Assembly (NCBI RefSeq): GCF_018278905.1
Contig: NZ_CP046600.1
Location: 4,712,001 to 4,776,000, forward strand
DNA from: Mycobacterium spongiae
GTDB taxonomy: Bacteria; Actinomycetota; Actinomycetes; Mycobacteriales; Mycobacteriaceae
DNA: 64,000 nt
Direction: 5' to 3'
Made by a program: the position numbers and the translations under genes. The first letter of the stretch is position 1; every line of letters starts with the position of its first letter. The notes under the pieces are model-generated. The model was not told where the DNA came from and made no database searches. It saw only the letters and a list, made by a program, of their open reading frames with translations. Below, one piece after another: positions 44,401-55,844 of the stretch.

Positions 44401-47400
44401 GCGACGGCGGCACCGGCGGCCAAGGCGGTGCTGGGGGTGCCGGCACCGATAACAGCGCCAACGACGGCGTCGCGGGCGGGGCCGGCGGTAAAGGCGGCGT
44501 CGGCGGCACCGGCGGCGACGCCGGCCTCGGCGGCACCGGCTCGGTCGCCGGCACCGACGGCAGCGCGGGTGATGGTGGCACCGGCGGTATCGGCGGCACC
44601 GGCGGTGCCGGTGGTGCGGGCACCGTGGGTGCTGCCGATGGCGGCGACGGCGGCCAGGGCGCGGCCGGCGGTGCGGCGGCAGCCGGCGGCGCCGGCGGGG
44701 CGACCGGCCTCGGTGCCGGCGGCACCCAGGGTGTCGGCGGCGCGGGCGGCGACGGCGGCACCGGCGGCCAAGGCGGTGCTGGGGGTGCCGGCACCGATAA
44801 CAGCGCCAACGACGGCGTCGCGGGCGGGGCCGGCGGAAAGGCGGCGTCGGCGGCACCGGCGGCGACGCCGGCCTCGGCGGCACCGGCTCGGTCGCCGGCA
44901 CCGACGGCAGCGCGGGTGATGGTGGCACCGGCGGTATCGGTGGCACCGGCGGTGCCGGTGGTGCGGGCACCGTGGGTGCTGCCGATGGCGGCGACGGCGG
45001 CCAGGGCGCGGCCGGCGGTGCGGCGGCACCGGCGGCGCCGGCGGGGCGACCGGCCTCGGTGCCGGCGGCACCCAGGGTGTCGGCGGCGCGGGCGGCGACG
45101 GCGGCACCGGCGGCCAAGGCGGTGCTGGGGGTGCCGGCACCGATAACAGCGCCAACGACGGCGTCGCGGGCGGGGCCGGCGGGAAAGGCGGCGTCGGCGG
45201 CACCGGCGGCGACGCCGGCCTCGGCGGCACCGGCTCGGTCGCCGGCACCGACGGCAGCGCGGGTGATGGTGGCACCGGCGGTATCGGCGGCACCGGCGGT
45301 GCCGGTGGTGCGGGCACCGTGGGTGCTGCCGATGGCGGCGACGGCGGCCAGGGCGCGGCCGGCGGTGCCGGCGGCACCGGCGGCGCCGGCGGGGCGACCG
45401 GCCTCGGTGCCGGCGGCACCCAGGGTGTCGGCGGCGCGGGCGGCGACGGCGGCACCGGCGGCCAAGGCGGTGCTGGGGGTGCCGGCACCGATAACAGCGC
45501 CAACGACGGCGTCGCGGGCGGGGCCGGCGGTAAAGGCGGCGTCGGCGGCACCGGCGGCGACGCCGGCCTCGGCGGCACCGGCTCGGTCGCCGGCACCGAC
45601 GGCAGCGCGGGTGATGGTGGCACCGGCGGTATCGGTGGCACCGGCGGTGCCGGTGGTGCGGGCACCGTGGGTGCTGCCGATGGCGGCGACGGCGGCCAGG
45701 GCGCGGCCGGCGGTGCCGGCGGCACCGGCGGCGCCGGCGGGGCGACCGGCCTCGGTGCCGGCGGCACCCAGGGTGTCGGTGGCGCGGGCGGCGACGGCGG
45801 CACCGGCGGCCAAGGCGGTGCTGGGGGTGCCGGCACCGATAACAGCGCCAACGACGGCGTCGCGGGCGGGGCCGGCGGTAAAGGCGGCGTCGGCGGCACC
45901 GGCGGCGACGCCGGCCTCGGCGGCACCGGCTCGGTCGCCGGCACCGACGGCAGCGCGGGTGATGGTGGCACCGGCGGTGCGGGTGGCACCGGCGGTGCCG
46001 GTGGTGCGGGCACCGTGGGTGCTGCCGATGGCGGCGACGGCGGCCAGGGCGCGGCCGGCGGTGCGGGCGGCACCGGCGGCGCCGGCGGGGCGACCGGCCT
46101 CGGTGCCGGCGGCACCCAGGGCGCCGGTGGCGCGGGCGGCGACGGCGGCACCGGCGGCCAAGGCGGTGCTGGGGTGCCGGCACCGATAACAGCGCCAACG
46201 ACGGCGTCGCGGGCGGGGCCGGCGGGAAAGGCGGCGTCGGCGGCACCGGCGGCGACGCCGGCCTCGGCGGCACCGGCTCGGTCGCCGGCACCGACGGCAG
46301 CGCGGGTGATGGTGGCACCGGCGGTATCGGCGGCACCGGCGGTGCCGGTGGTGCGGGCACCGTGGGTGCTGCCGATGGCGGCGACGGCGGCCAGGGCGCG
46401 GCCGGCGGTGCCGGCGGCACCGGCGGCGCCGGCGGGGCGACCGGCCTCGGTGCCGGCGGCACCCAGGGTGTCGGCGGCGCGGGCGGCGACGGCGGCACCG
46501 GCGGCCAAGGCGGTGCTGGGGGTGCCGGCACCGATAACAGCGCCAACGACGGCGTCGCGGGCGGGGCCGGCGGGAAAGGCGGCGTCGGCGGCACCGGCGG
46601 CGACGCCGGCCTCGGCGGCACCGGCTCGGTCGCCGGCACCGACGGCAGCGCGGGTGATGGTGGCACCGGCGGTATCGGTGGCACCGGCGGTGCCGGTGGT
46701 GCGGGCACCGTGGGTGCTGCCGATGGCGGCGACGGCGGCCAGGGCGCGGCCGGCGGTGCCGGCGGCACCGGCGGCGCCGGCGGGGCGACCGGCCTCGGTG
46801 CCGGCGGCACCCAGGGTGTCGGCGGCGCGGGCGGCGACGGCGGCACCGGCGGCCAAGGCGGTGCTGGGGGTGCCGGCACCGATAACAGCGCCAACGACGG
46901 CGTCGCGGGCGGGGCCGGCGGGAAAGGCGGCGTCGGCGGCACCGGCGGCGACGCCGGCCTCGGCGGCACCGGCTCGGTCGCCGGCACCGACGGCAGCGCG
47001 GGTGATGGTGGCACCGGCGGTATCGGTGGCACCGGCGGTGCCGGTGGTGCGGGCACCGTGGGTGCTGCCGATGGCGGCGACGGCGGCCAGGGCGCGGCCG
47101 GCGGTGCCGGCGGCACCGGCGGCGCCGGCGGGGCGACCGGCCTCGGTGCCGGCGGCACCCAGGGTGTCGGTGGCGCGGGCGGCGACGGCGGCACCGGCGG
47201 CCAAGGCGGTGCTGGGGGTGCCGGCACCGATAACAGCGCCAACGACGGCGTCGCGGGCGGGGCCGGCGGGAAAGGCGGCGTCGGCGGCACCGGCGGCGAC
47301 GCCGGCCTCGGCGGCACCGGCTCAGCGGCGGGGGTTGATGGGTCGGCGGGTGATGGTGGCACCGGCGGTATCGGCGGCACCGGCGGTGCCGGTGGTGCGG

Positions 47401-50400
47401 GCACCGTGGGTGCTGCCGATGGCGGCGACGGCGGCCAGGGCGCGGCCGGCGGTGCCGGCGGCACCGGCGGCGCCGGCGGGGCGACCGGCCTCGGTGCCGG
47501 CGGCACCCAGGGTGTCGGCGGCGCGGGCGGCGACGGCGGCACCGGCGGCCAAGGCGGTGCTGGTGGTGCCGGCACCGATAACAGCGCCAACGACGGCGTC
47601 GCGGGCGGGGCCGGCGGGAAAGGCGGCGTCGGCGGCACCGGCGGCGACGCCGGCCTCGGCGGCACCGGCTCGGTCGCCGGCACCGACGGCAGCGCGGGTG
47701 ATGGTGGCACCGGCGGCCAGGGCGGCACCGGCGGTGCCGGTGGTGCGGGCACCGTGGGTGCCGCCGATGGCGGCGACGGCGGCCAGGGCGCGGCCGGCGG
47801 TGCCGGCGGCACCGGCGGCGCCGGCGGGGCGACCGGCCTCGGTGCCGGCGGCACCCAGGGTGCCGGCGGCGCGGGCGGCGACGGCGGCACCGGCGGCCAA
47901 GGCGGTGCTGGGGGTGCCGGCACCGATAACAGCGCCAACGACGGCGTCGCGGGCGGGGCCGGCGGTAAAGGCGGCGTCGGCGGCACCGGCGGCGACGCCG
48001 GCCTCGGCGGCACCGGCTCGGTCGCCGGCACCGACGGCAGCGCGGGTGATGGTGGCACCGGCGGTGCGGGTGGCACCGGCGGTGCCGGTGGTGCGGGCAC
48101 CGTGGGTGCTGCCGATGGCGGCGACGGCGGCCAGGGCGCGGCCGGCGGTGCCGGCGGCACCGGCGGCGCCGGCGGGGCGACCGGCCTCGGTGCCGGCGGC
48201 ACCCAGGGTGCCGGCGGCGCGGGCGGCGACGGCGGCACCGGCGGCCAAGGCGGTGCTGGGGGTGCCGGCACCGATAACAGCGCCAACGACGGCGTCGCGG
48301 GCGGGGCCGGCGGTAAAGGCGGCGTCGGCGGCACCGGCGGCGACGCCGGCCTCGGCGGCACCGGCTCGGTCGCCGGCACCGACGGCAGCGCGGGTGATGG
48401 TGGCACCGGCGGTATCGGCGGCACCGGCGGTGCCGGTGGTGCGGGCACCGTGGGTGCTGCCGATGGCGGCGACGGCGGCCAGGGCGCGGCCGGCGGTGCC
48501 GGCGGGGCCGGCGGCGCCGGCGGGGCGACCGGCCTCGGTGCCGGCGGCACCCAGGGGGTCGGCGGCGCGGGCGGCGACGGCGGCACCGGCGGCCAAGGCG
48601 GTGCTGGGGGTGCCGGCACCGATAACAGCGCCAACGACGGCGTCGCGGGCGGGGCCGGCGGTAAAGGCGGCGTCGGCGGCACCGGCGGCGACGCCGGCCT
48701 CGGCGGCACCGGCTCGGTCGCCGGCACCGACGGCAGCGCGGGTGATGGTGGCACCGGCGGTATCGGTGGCACCGGTGGTGCCGGTGGTGCGGGCACCGTG
48801 GGTGCTGCCGATGGCGGCGACGGCGGCCAGGGCGCGGCCGGCGGTGCCGGCGGCACCGGCGGCGCCGGCGGGGCGACCGGCCTCGGTGCCGGCGGCACCC
48901 AGGGTGTCGGTGGCGCGGGCGGCGACGGCGGCACCGGCGGCCAAGGCGGTGCTGGGGGTGCCGGCACCGATAACAGCGCCAACGACGGCGTCGCGGGCGG
49001 GGCCGGCGGGAAAGGCGGCGTCGGCGGCACCGGCGGCGACGCCGGCCTCGGCGGCACCGGCTCGGTCGCCGGCACCGACGGCAGCGCGGGTGATGGTGGC
49101 ACCGGCGGTATCGGTGGCACCGGCGGTGCCGGTGGTGCGGGCACCGTGGGTGCTGCCGATGGCGGCGACGGCGGCCAGGGCGCGGCCGGCGGTGCCGGCG
49201 GCACCGGCGGCGCCGGCGGGGCGACCGGCCTCGGTGCCGGCGGCACCCAGGGTGTCGGCGGCGCGGGCGGCGACGGCGGCACCGGCGGCCAAGGCGGTGC
49301 TGGGGGTGCCGGCACCGATAACAGCGCCAACGACGGCGTCGCGGGCGGGGCCGGCGGTAAAGGCGGCGTCGGCGGCACCGGCGGCGACGCCGGCCTCGGC
49401 GGCACCGGCTCGGCGGCGGGTGTTGATGGGTCGGCGGGTGATGGTGGCACCGGCGGTATCGGTGGCACCGGCGGTGCCGGTGGTGCGGGCACCGTGGGTG
49501 CTGCCGATGGCGGCGACGGCGGCCAGGGCGCGGCCGGCGGTGCCGGCGGGGCCGGCGGCGCCGGCGGGGCGACCGGCCTCGGTGCCGGCGGCACCCAGGG
49601 TGTCGGCGGCGCGGGCGGCGACGGCGGCACCGGCGGCCAAGGCGGTGCTGGGGGTGCCGGCACCGATAACAGCGCCAACGACGGCGTCGCGGGCGGGGCC
49701 GGCGGTAAAGGCGGCGTCGGCGGCACCGGCGGCGACGCCGGCCTCGGCGGCACCGGCTCGGCGGCGGGTGTTGATGGGTCGGCGGGTGATGGTGGCACCG
49801 GCGGTATCGGTGGCACCGGTGGTGCCGGTGGTGCGGGCACCGTGGGTGCTGCCGATGGCGGCGACGGCGGCCAGGGCGCGGCCGGCGGTGCCGGCGGCAC
49901 CGGCGGCGCCGGCGGGGCGACCGGCCTCGGTGCCGGCGGCACCCAGGGTGTCGGTGGCGCGGGCGGCGACGGCGGCACCGGCGGCCAAGGCGGTGCTGGG
50001 GGTGCCGGCACCGATAACAGCGCCAACGACGGCGTCGCGGGCGGGGCCGGCGGTAAAGGCGGCGTCGGCGGCACCGGCGGCGACGCCGGCCTCGGCGGCA
50101 CCGGCTCGGTCGCCGGCACCGACGGCAGCGCGGGTGATGGTGGCACCGGCGGTGCGGGTGGCACCGGCGGTGCCGGTGGTGCGGGCACCGTGGGTGCTGC
50201 CGATGGCGGCGACGGCGGCCAGGGCGCGGCCGGCGGTGCCGGCGGGGCCGGCGGCGCCGGCGGGGCGACCGGCCTCGGTGCCGGCGGCACCCAGGGTGTC
50301 GGCGGCGCGGGCGGCGACGGCGGCACCGGCGGCCAAGGCGGTGCTGGGGGTGCCGGCACCGATAACAGCGCCAACGACGGCGTCGCGGGCGGGGCCGGCG

Positions 50401-51977
50401 GTAAAGGCGGCGTCGGCGGCACCGGCGGCGACGCCGGCCTCGGCGGCACCGGCTCGGTCGCCGGCACCGACGGCAGCGCGGGTGATGGTGGCACCGGCGG
50501 TGCGGGTGGCACCGGCGGTGCCGGTGGTGCGGGCACCGTGGGTGCTGCCGATGGCGGCGACGGCGGCCAGGGCGCGGCCGGCGGTGCCGGCGGCACCGGC
50601 GGCGCCGGCGGGGCGACCGGCCTCGGTGCCGGCGGCACCCAGGGTGCCGGCGGCGCGGGCGGCGACGGCGGCACCGGCGGCCAAGGCGGCACCGGCGGTG
50701 CCGGCACCGATAACAGCGCCAACGACGGCGTCGCGGGCGGGGCCGGCGGTAAAGGCGGCGTCGGCGGCACCGGCGGCGACGCCGGCCTCGGCGGCACCGG
50801 CTCGGTCGCCGGCACCGACGGCAGCGCGGGTGATGGCGGCACCGGCGGCCAAGGCGGCACCGGCGGCGACGGCGGCACCGGCAAAGCCGGCGCGGCCGGC
50901 AAGGGCAACGGCGGCGACGGCGGCGACGGCGGTCAAGGCGCGGCCGGCGGCGCCGGCGGCGACGGCGGTAAAGGCGGCGCCGCCGGTGTGGGCATGGGCG
51001 GCACCCAAGGCGTCGGCGGCCAAGGCGGCACCGGCGGCGACGGCGGCACCGGCGGCGACGGCGGCGATGGCAGCAACGGCAAGGGCATCACTGCGAAGGC
51101 GGGGGGTGACGGCGGCACAGGCGGCCAGGGCGGTACCGGCGGCGCGGCCGGCCAAGGCGGCAGCGGCTCTACCGCGGGCGCGATCGGTACCGGCGGCACC
51201 GGCGGCGAAGGCGGGATCGGAGGCGATGGCGGCAAGGGCGGCCACGGCCCGACCAGCAACGCCCCCGGCGGCGTCGGCGGAGCCGGCGGCGATGGTGGGA
51301 CCGGCGGAACCGGCGGCGCCGGCGACGGCACCAACGGTGGCGGAACCGGCGGCAAAGGCGGCGCGGCCGGCGACGGCGGCACCGGAGGCGATGGCGGCGA
51401 GATCGGCGGCCCCGGCGGCACCGGAGGCGCGGCCGGCACCGGCGGCACCGGCGGCACCGGCGGCAGCGGCGGCGGCGACGGCGGCGAGGGTGGTATCGGC
51501 GGCGACGGCGGCAAGGGCGGCATCGGCGACCCCCGGGTTGGTGGTTCAGGCGGTGACGGCGGCGACGGCGGCATGGGCGGTGCGGCCGGTGCCGGCGGTG
51601 CGGGCGGCAACGCGGGTGCTGGCGGCAACGGTGACGGCGGTGACGGCGGCAAGGGCGGCACCGGTGGCACTGGCGGCGAAGGTGGCGAAGCCGAACCCGG
51701 AGTGCCTATCGCGTCCGGCGGCACCGGCGGCGACGGCGCCGTCGGCGGTAAAGGCGGCGCGGGCGGCACCGGCACCGGAGCCGGCTCCGGCGGGACCGGC
51801 GGCGCCGGCGGCGACGGCGGCGACGGCGGTAAAGGCGGCGCCGGCTGGACTGGTGACCCCGGTGACCCCGGCAGCAGTGGTGGCTCGGGAGGCAGCGGCA
51901 CGAGCGGCGTCGGCACCACCGGTGGCGACGGCGGCACCGGCGGCACCGCCGGCACCGGCGGCGCCGGCGGCCTCTGA
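35497..51977 (+). CDS. Giant PE_PGRS locus, interrupted by ten small frame-breaking deletions
   Basis: GTG 35497 (after AGGAG) opens [20 protein letters not shown], a PE domain to about residue 95, followed by the linker motif [17 protein letters not shown] sequence fills the rest to TGA 51975-51977, with no C-terminal globular domain. Codons 646 onward are a tandem array of a 116-residue unit. The first frame runs to about 40512. Ten sites totalling 13 missing bases, between 40512 and 46171, shift the frame; from about 46171 a single frame is open to the end. If the deletions are consensus errors, the product is about 5,497 residues, far longer than the PE_PGRS proteins I know from M. tuberculosis. 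Otherwise this is a 1,872-residue truncated protein plus a dead 3' part. The expected location is the cell surface via ESX-5. Minus-strand open frames across it are shadows. Confidence 0.85.
37432..50850 (+). repeat. Tandem array of a 348-bp (116-codon) unit, 39 starts
   Basis: The anchor ACCGATAACAGCGCC recurs at 37495, 37843, 38191, 38539, 38887, 39235, 39583, 39931, 40279, 40626, 40974, 41321, 41669, 42015, 42363, 42710, 43058, 43405, 43751, 44097, 44445, 44793, 45139, 45487, 45835, 46182, 46530, then every 348 bp to 50706. Spacing is exactly 348 except where one or two bases are missing. Units are nearly identical. They differ at a few cassettes: [13 protein letters not shown] or [19 protein letters not shown] or TQGAGG, GGIGG/GGQGG/GGAGG, and GGTGG or GGAGG. 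The last unit is partial and grades into irregular PGRS. Confidence 0.95.
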
Positions 51978-52060
51978 GTACCGTCGTCGTTCGTGCGGAG
52001 CGCAGCCGAGTATCGGCCTGGCGGCAGCCCCAAAGGACTGCTCAACCAGCCTCGTGGCGT

Positions 52061-53281
52061 TCAGCGTTTCAAGGGCAGCGCCACCCGAACATGCGTACCC
52101 GCAGGCGCTTCCAGGAAGACGAACGTGCCACCGGCCGCATCGACGCGGGCGCGATGCGACGCCAAGCCAATGTGGCCCTCACCCAGACGGCGCGCCATCG
52201 TGTCCCCAGTGACGCCGACACCGTCATCGGCCACGTTCGCCACGCACATCCCGTCGGTGATCGCCAGTCGCACAGCAGCGTGGCGAGCCCGTGAATGCTG
52301 CGCCACATTGGACAACAGCTCGCGCACCACGCCGAACATGATGGGGTCGATCGCGCTGCGAATGGGGTAGTCGATGTCGGTCGAAATCGCGATACCCGAA
52401 CGCTGCGCCGTGAAAGCCGCCAGTTGCTCGACGGCGGCGCCCAACCCTACCTGTTCGAGAACAGCGGGATGCAGCTCAAAAGTGGCCTGCCGCAGGTGCT
52501 CCGAAGCGGCCTGCAGCCCGGCCATGGCGTGCTGGACTCGCTCGTCACCGGGAAACGCCGCGTCCAGCTCGATAAGGTCCTGGCGTGCTGCCAGCACGTC
52601 TTGCAGTGGCCCATCATGAATGGCTTCCGAGATCCGACGCTGCATCACCTCCGATGCGGTCATCGTGTGAGCCAGCAGCTCCTCCCGCAGCGCGCTGAGG
52701 CCGGCGACGGAACGCACATGCCGCTCCTCGATGCTGACCACCACCAACGCCGTTGCGCACAGAAACGTGTAGAGGGCGAACAGAAAAAGGGTATGCCGCC
52801 AATCCGCCTCGCCCAGAAGCACTTCGTCATGAACTCCAGCGAGGGCGAATCCGACGAGGGTTAACGCCAGCACCAACGCCGCTCGACGCGCCGAGACATC
52901 GACACCCACGAGGACCGGCAGCAAGGTCATGATCAGCAATGGATAGATCCCGGCAGTGGACAGCAGTTGAAATGCCGTCAATGCCACCAGGTCGATGGCG
53001 ATGAAGGCCAACGGTTCCCATCGGCCCACTCGCCCCAATCGGCCCCCGCCGATCCGGCTCCGGGCTCGCGGAGAAGCCAGCACCAGAGCGCACACCGCGG
53101 CGAATCCGTACAAGCCGACCAACGCGGTTTGCCGTGCCCATTCGTGTTGGGCGGTCCCCAGGAGCATGGCGCCCACCATGAACGCCAGGACGCCGAGTCG
53201 AAGTACCGACACGATCTGATAAGAGCGCGACCGGTGGCGTTCGCGCACGCGAACCAGTTCTACGTCGATGGTCTTCGCCAC
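52061..53281 (-). CDS. narS: Sensor histidine kinase NarS
   Basis: 406 residues from GTG 53281. The open frame extends another 59 codons, but those would overlap the divergent pip gene. Six or so membrane segments (residues about 25-190, such as [49 protein letters not shown]) precede a HisKA_3 dimerisation domain, with the phospho-accepting His in [11 protein letters not shown] HATPase domain follows, with [15 protein letters not shown] (N box) and VADDGVGV (G box). It matches the M. tuberculosis Rv0845 type and is the partner of NarL. Its location on the far side of the giant PE_PGRS is unlike H37Rv. It converges on the PE_PGRS gene. Confidence 0.88.
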   Translation of the reverse strand: MAKTIDVELVRVRERHRSRSYQIVSVLRLGVLAFMVGAMLLGTAQHEWARQTALVGLYGFAAVCALVLASPRARSRIGGGRLGRVGRWEPLAFIAIDLVALTAFQLLSTAGIYPLLIMTLLPVLVGVDVSARRAALVLALTLVGFALAGVHDEVLLGEADWRHTLFLFALYTFLCATALVVVSIEERHVRSVAGLSALREELLAHTMTASEVMQRRISEAIHDGPLQDVLAARQDLIELDAAFPGDERVQHAMAGLQAASEHLRQATFELHPAVLEQVGLGAAVEQLAAFTAQRSGIAISTDIDYPIRSAIDPIMFGVVRELLSNVAQHSRARHAAVRLAITDGMCVANVADDGVGVTGDTMARRLGEGHIGLASHRARVDAAGGTFVFLEAPAGTHVRVALPLKR

Positions 53282-53362
53282 CGGAATACCGTACTCATAG
53301 ATCCTGCCGCATGCCTCGCAGCCGCCACTGACGAACGGAGCCAGAGATGGTTGGCTGGGGGC

Positions 53363-54232
53363 ATGACTCGACAGGTAGGGACGCTCACGGTCCCGGGTGG
53401 CAACGTCTGGTTCAAGCGCGCCGGCGGCGGTCCCGGTCTGCCGGTGCTTGTGGTGCACGGCGGCCCGGGCCTACCACACGGCTACCTGAGTTCCCTGGAA
53501 CGGTTGGCCGATGAGCGCGAGGTTGTTTTCTGGGATCAGCTTGGTTGCGGCAACTCCGAATCTCCGTCGAACGTCGATCTCTGGACGATGGAGCGCTCGC
53601 TGGCCGAGATGGACGCGGTGGTGCGCGCTCTTGACCTGAACAGCTTCCACATTTTCGGCAACTCCTGGGGAGGGATGCTGGCACAGCAGTATGTGCTAGA
53701 CGTGCCATCCGGAGCGGCCAGCCTCACCATCTCGAACAGCACCGCGTCCATGCCGAGATTCGCTGAGTACGTGGCCCGGTTGAAGTCCGAGTTGGACTCG
53801 GCAACCCGATCCGCCATTGACCGCCATGAAGCCGCCGGTACGACCGATTCGGCGGAGTACCAGGCAGCGATCCGGACTTGGAACGAGACCTATCTCTGCC
53901 GCAGTCGCCCGTGGCCCCGTGAACTCGAGGAAGCGTTCGCGAGCGCGGGAACCGAGATTTTCGAAACGATGTTTGGCCCCAGCGATCTTCGTGTCATCGG
54001 GAACATCCGCAGTTGGGACATTCTGGACCGGTTGCCCGAGATCACGGTCCCAACGATGCTCCTAGCTGGCAGGTTCGACGAATGTTCGCCCGAGCACATG
54101 CGTGAGATGCACCAACGCATTGCAGGTTCCCAGTTCGAGTTCTTCGAGTCGACCGCTCACCTGCCCTTCATCGAAGAGCCGACCCGGTTCGATCAGGTGA
54201 TGCGCGAATTCTTTCGGCTGCACGATATTTGA
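53363..54232 (+). CDS. pip: Proline iminopeptidase-like alpha/beta hydrolase
   Basis: 289 residues from ATG 53363 (MTRQVGTLTVPGGNVWFKR). It closely matches M. tuberculosis Rv0840c (Pip). Alpha/beta-hydrolase fold: HGGPGLPHGYL oxyanion segment, WDQLGCGNS, nucleophile elbow FGNSWGGML, catalytic Asp in AGRFDECSPEH, and His in STAHLPFIEEP. It would release N-terminal proline or act as an esterase. No signal peptide, so cytosolic. It is divergent from narS, with about 80 bp between the starts. Confidence 0.9.
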   Translation: MTRQVGTLTVPGGNVWFKRAGGGPGLPVLVVHGGPGLPHGYLSSLERLADEREVVFWDQLGCGNSESPSNVDLWTMERSLAEMDAVVRALDLNSFHIFGNSWGGMLAQQYVLDVPSGAASLTISNSTASMPRFAEYVARLKSELDSATRSAIDRHEAAGTTDSAEYQAAIRTWNETYLCRSRPWPRELEEAFASAGTEIFETMFGPSDLRVIGNIRSWDILDRLPEITVPTMLLAGRFDECSPEHMREMHQRIAGSQFEFFESTAHLPFIEEPTRFDQVMREFFRLHDI

Positions 54233-54299
54233 TTGCGCCACGAGGTGGTGCGCCACCACGGTCGGCGGCAAATGCCGCTGACCAACAACGGAGGTTCAC

Positions 54300-55844
54300 A
54301 TGGCAGTCTCGAGACCATCGGCGGCCGACATCGCGGCCGGCGCCCAGCACTTCGGCTTCCACTTCGACGCCGCGACCGAACAGGCCTATCACGGGGTCGT
54401 CACGGCCGCACTCGCGTCCTACGACGCCGTCGACGAGCTGTATGACGAGCTAGCGCGCCCGCAGATCACCACGCGGTCCTACCGATTTCCAGAACCCGGC
54501 GACAATCCGCTCGGCGCTTGGTATGTCACTACCGACATCGTTCGCGACACCGACGAGACCGCCCACGGACCACTATCGGGCCGCACGGTGGCGATCAAGG
54601 ACAATATCTGTGTCGCCGCAGTCCCGATGATGAACGGATCGCGGGCAGTGGAGGGCTTTGTCCCCAGCCGCGATGCCACAGTCGTCGAGCGACTGCTCGA
54701 CGCCGGGGCAACCATTGCCGGCAAGAGCGTCTGCGAGGATCTGTGTAGCTCCGGTTCCAGCTTCACATCCGCGTCCGGACCGGTACGCAATCCGTGGGAC
54801 CTCACCCGGGAAGCGGGCGGATCGTCCAGCGGCAGCGCCGCATTGCTCGCCGCGGGCAAAGTAGACCTCGCCCTCGGCGGCGACCAGGGCGGTTCGATCC
54901 GGATCCCGGCATCGCTGTGCGGCGTCGTCGGCCTCAAGCCCACCCACGGGCTGGTTCCGTACACCGGGGCATTCCCCATCGAGCGGACGATCGACCACCT
55001 GGGTCCGATGACGCGCACCGTTGCCGACGCCGCGCTCTTGCTTGATGCTCTGGCCGGACCCGATGGCCAGGATCCCCGCCAGCCACCGGATCGGGCGGCG
55101 CCCAACTACCGCGACGCCCTCACCGGCGAGGTGGCCGGTCTGCGGGTAGGCATCGTCACCGAGGGCTTCGGCCAGCCGGAGTCACAACCCGAGTCCGACG
55201 ACCTGGTTCGGTCCGCGGCGCACCGCCTGACCGAAATCGGCTGCACCGTCGGCGAAATCAGCGTTCCCTGGCACCGCCACGCTTTCCATCTCTTCACCGT
55301 CATCATTGCTGACGGCGCCGCCGGCCAGATGCTCGACGGTAACGGCTATGGACTCGGCGTGGACGGGTTGTATGACCCAGAGCTCATGGCGCACTTCGCC
55401 CGTCAGCGTCGCGTCAAGGCCGATCAGCTCGCCGCCACTATCAAGGCGACAGCGTTGTGCGGGCACTTCGGCCTCACAGCGCTGGGCGGAGCATCCTATG
55501 CCAAGGCGCGCAATCTGGTGCCGCACGCGCGCCGCGCCTACGACCGTGCCCTCGAGCACTACGACGTATTGGTGATGCCCACCGTCCCCGGCACCGCGAA
55601 CACACTCCCGGCGGGTGGCCCGCAGGATTTCGCGCTGCTGGGCCGCGCACACGGAAAGGCGGTGAATACTTCGCCCATGGACGTCACCGGCCATCCCGCG
55701 ATCTCGGTACCGGCGGGCCTCGTCGACGGCCTGCCCGCGGGAATGATGATCATGGGCAAGCGATTTGACGACGTCACGGTGCTGCGGGTCGCCGACGCCT
55801 TCGAGTCTCTGCGCGGCGGGTTTCCGACTGCCCCTCAGGTCTAG
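54300..55844 (+). CDS. Amidase (amidase signature family)
   Basis: 514 residues from ATG 54300, five bases after GGAGG. The Ser-cisSer-Lys triad is visible: Lys in GRTVAIKDN, cis-Ser in REAGGSSSGSAAL, and nucleophilic Ser in GGDQGGSIRIPASLCG. It hydrolyses a carboxamide to the acid and ammonia; length and layout fit bacterial AmiC-type amidases. I do not recall an amidase at this place in M. tuberculosis, so this may be lineage-specific. Its stop overlaps that of the convergent methyltransferase as CTAG. Confidence 0.92.
   Translation: MAVSRPSAADIAAGAQHFGFHFDAATEQAYHGVVTAALASYDAVDELYDELARPQITTRSYRFPEPGDNPLGAWYVTTDIVRDTDETAHGPLSGRTVAIKDNICVAAVPMMNGSRAVEGFVPSRDATVVERLLDAGATIAGKSVCEDLCSSGSSFTSASGPVRNPWDLTREAGGSSSGSAALLAAGKVDLALGGDQGGSIRIPASLCGVVGLKPTHGLVPYTGAFPIERTIDHLGPMTRTVADAALLLDALAGPDGQDPRQPPDRAAPNYRDALTGEVAGLRVGIVTEGFGQPESQPESDDLVRSAAHRLTEIGCTVGEISVPWHRHAFHLFTVIIADGAAGQMLDGNGYGLGVDGLYDPELMAHFARQRRVKADQLAATIKATALCGHFGLTALGGASYAKARNLVPHARRAYDRALEHYDVLVMPTVPGTANTLPAGGPQDFALLGRAHGKAVNTSPMDVTGHPAISVPAGLVDGLPAGMMIMGKRFDDVTVLRVADAFESLRGGFPTAPQV

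Noticed and set aside
37432..50850. CRISPR-like or satellite interpretation of the 348-bp periodicity
   Set aside because: No unique spacers; the period is a whole number of codons and reads as PGRS in frame with a PE domain.
36723..50908. Minus-strand open frames of up to 3,163 codons across the PE_PGRS array
   Set aside because: They are antisense shadows of GGC/GCC-rich repeats, composed of Pro-Ala-Pro, Gly-Ala-Ala or Arg-Arg-His runs, with no family start domain.
52967..53362. Plus-strand N-terminal extension of pip into narS
   Set aside because: It would overlap narS coding sequence on the other strand; the family start is at 53363.
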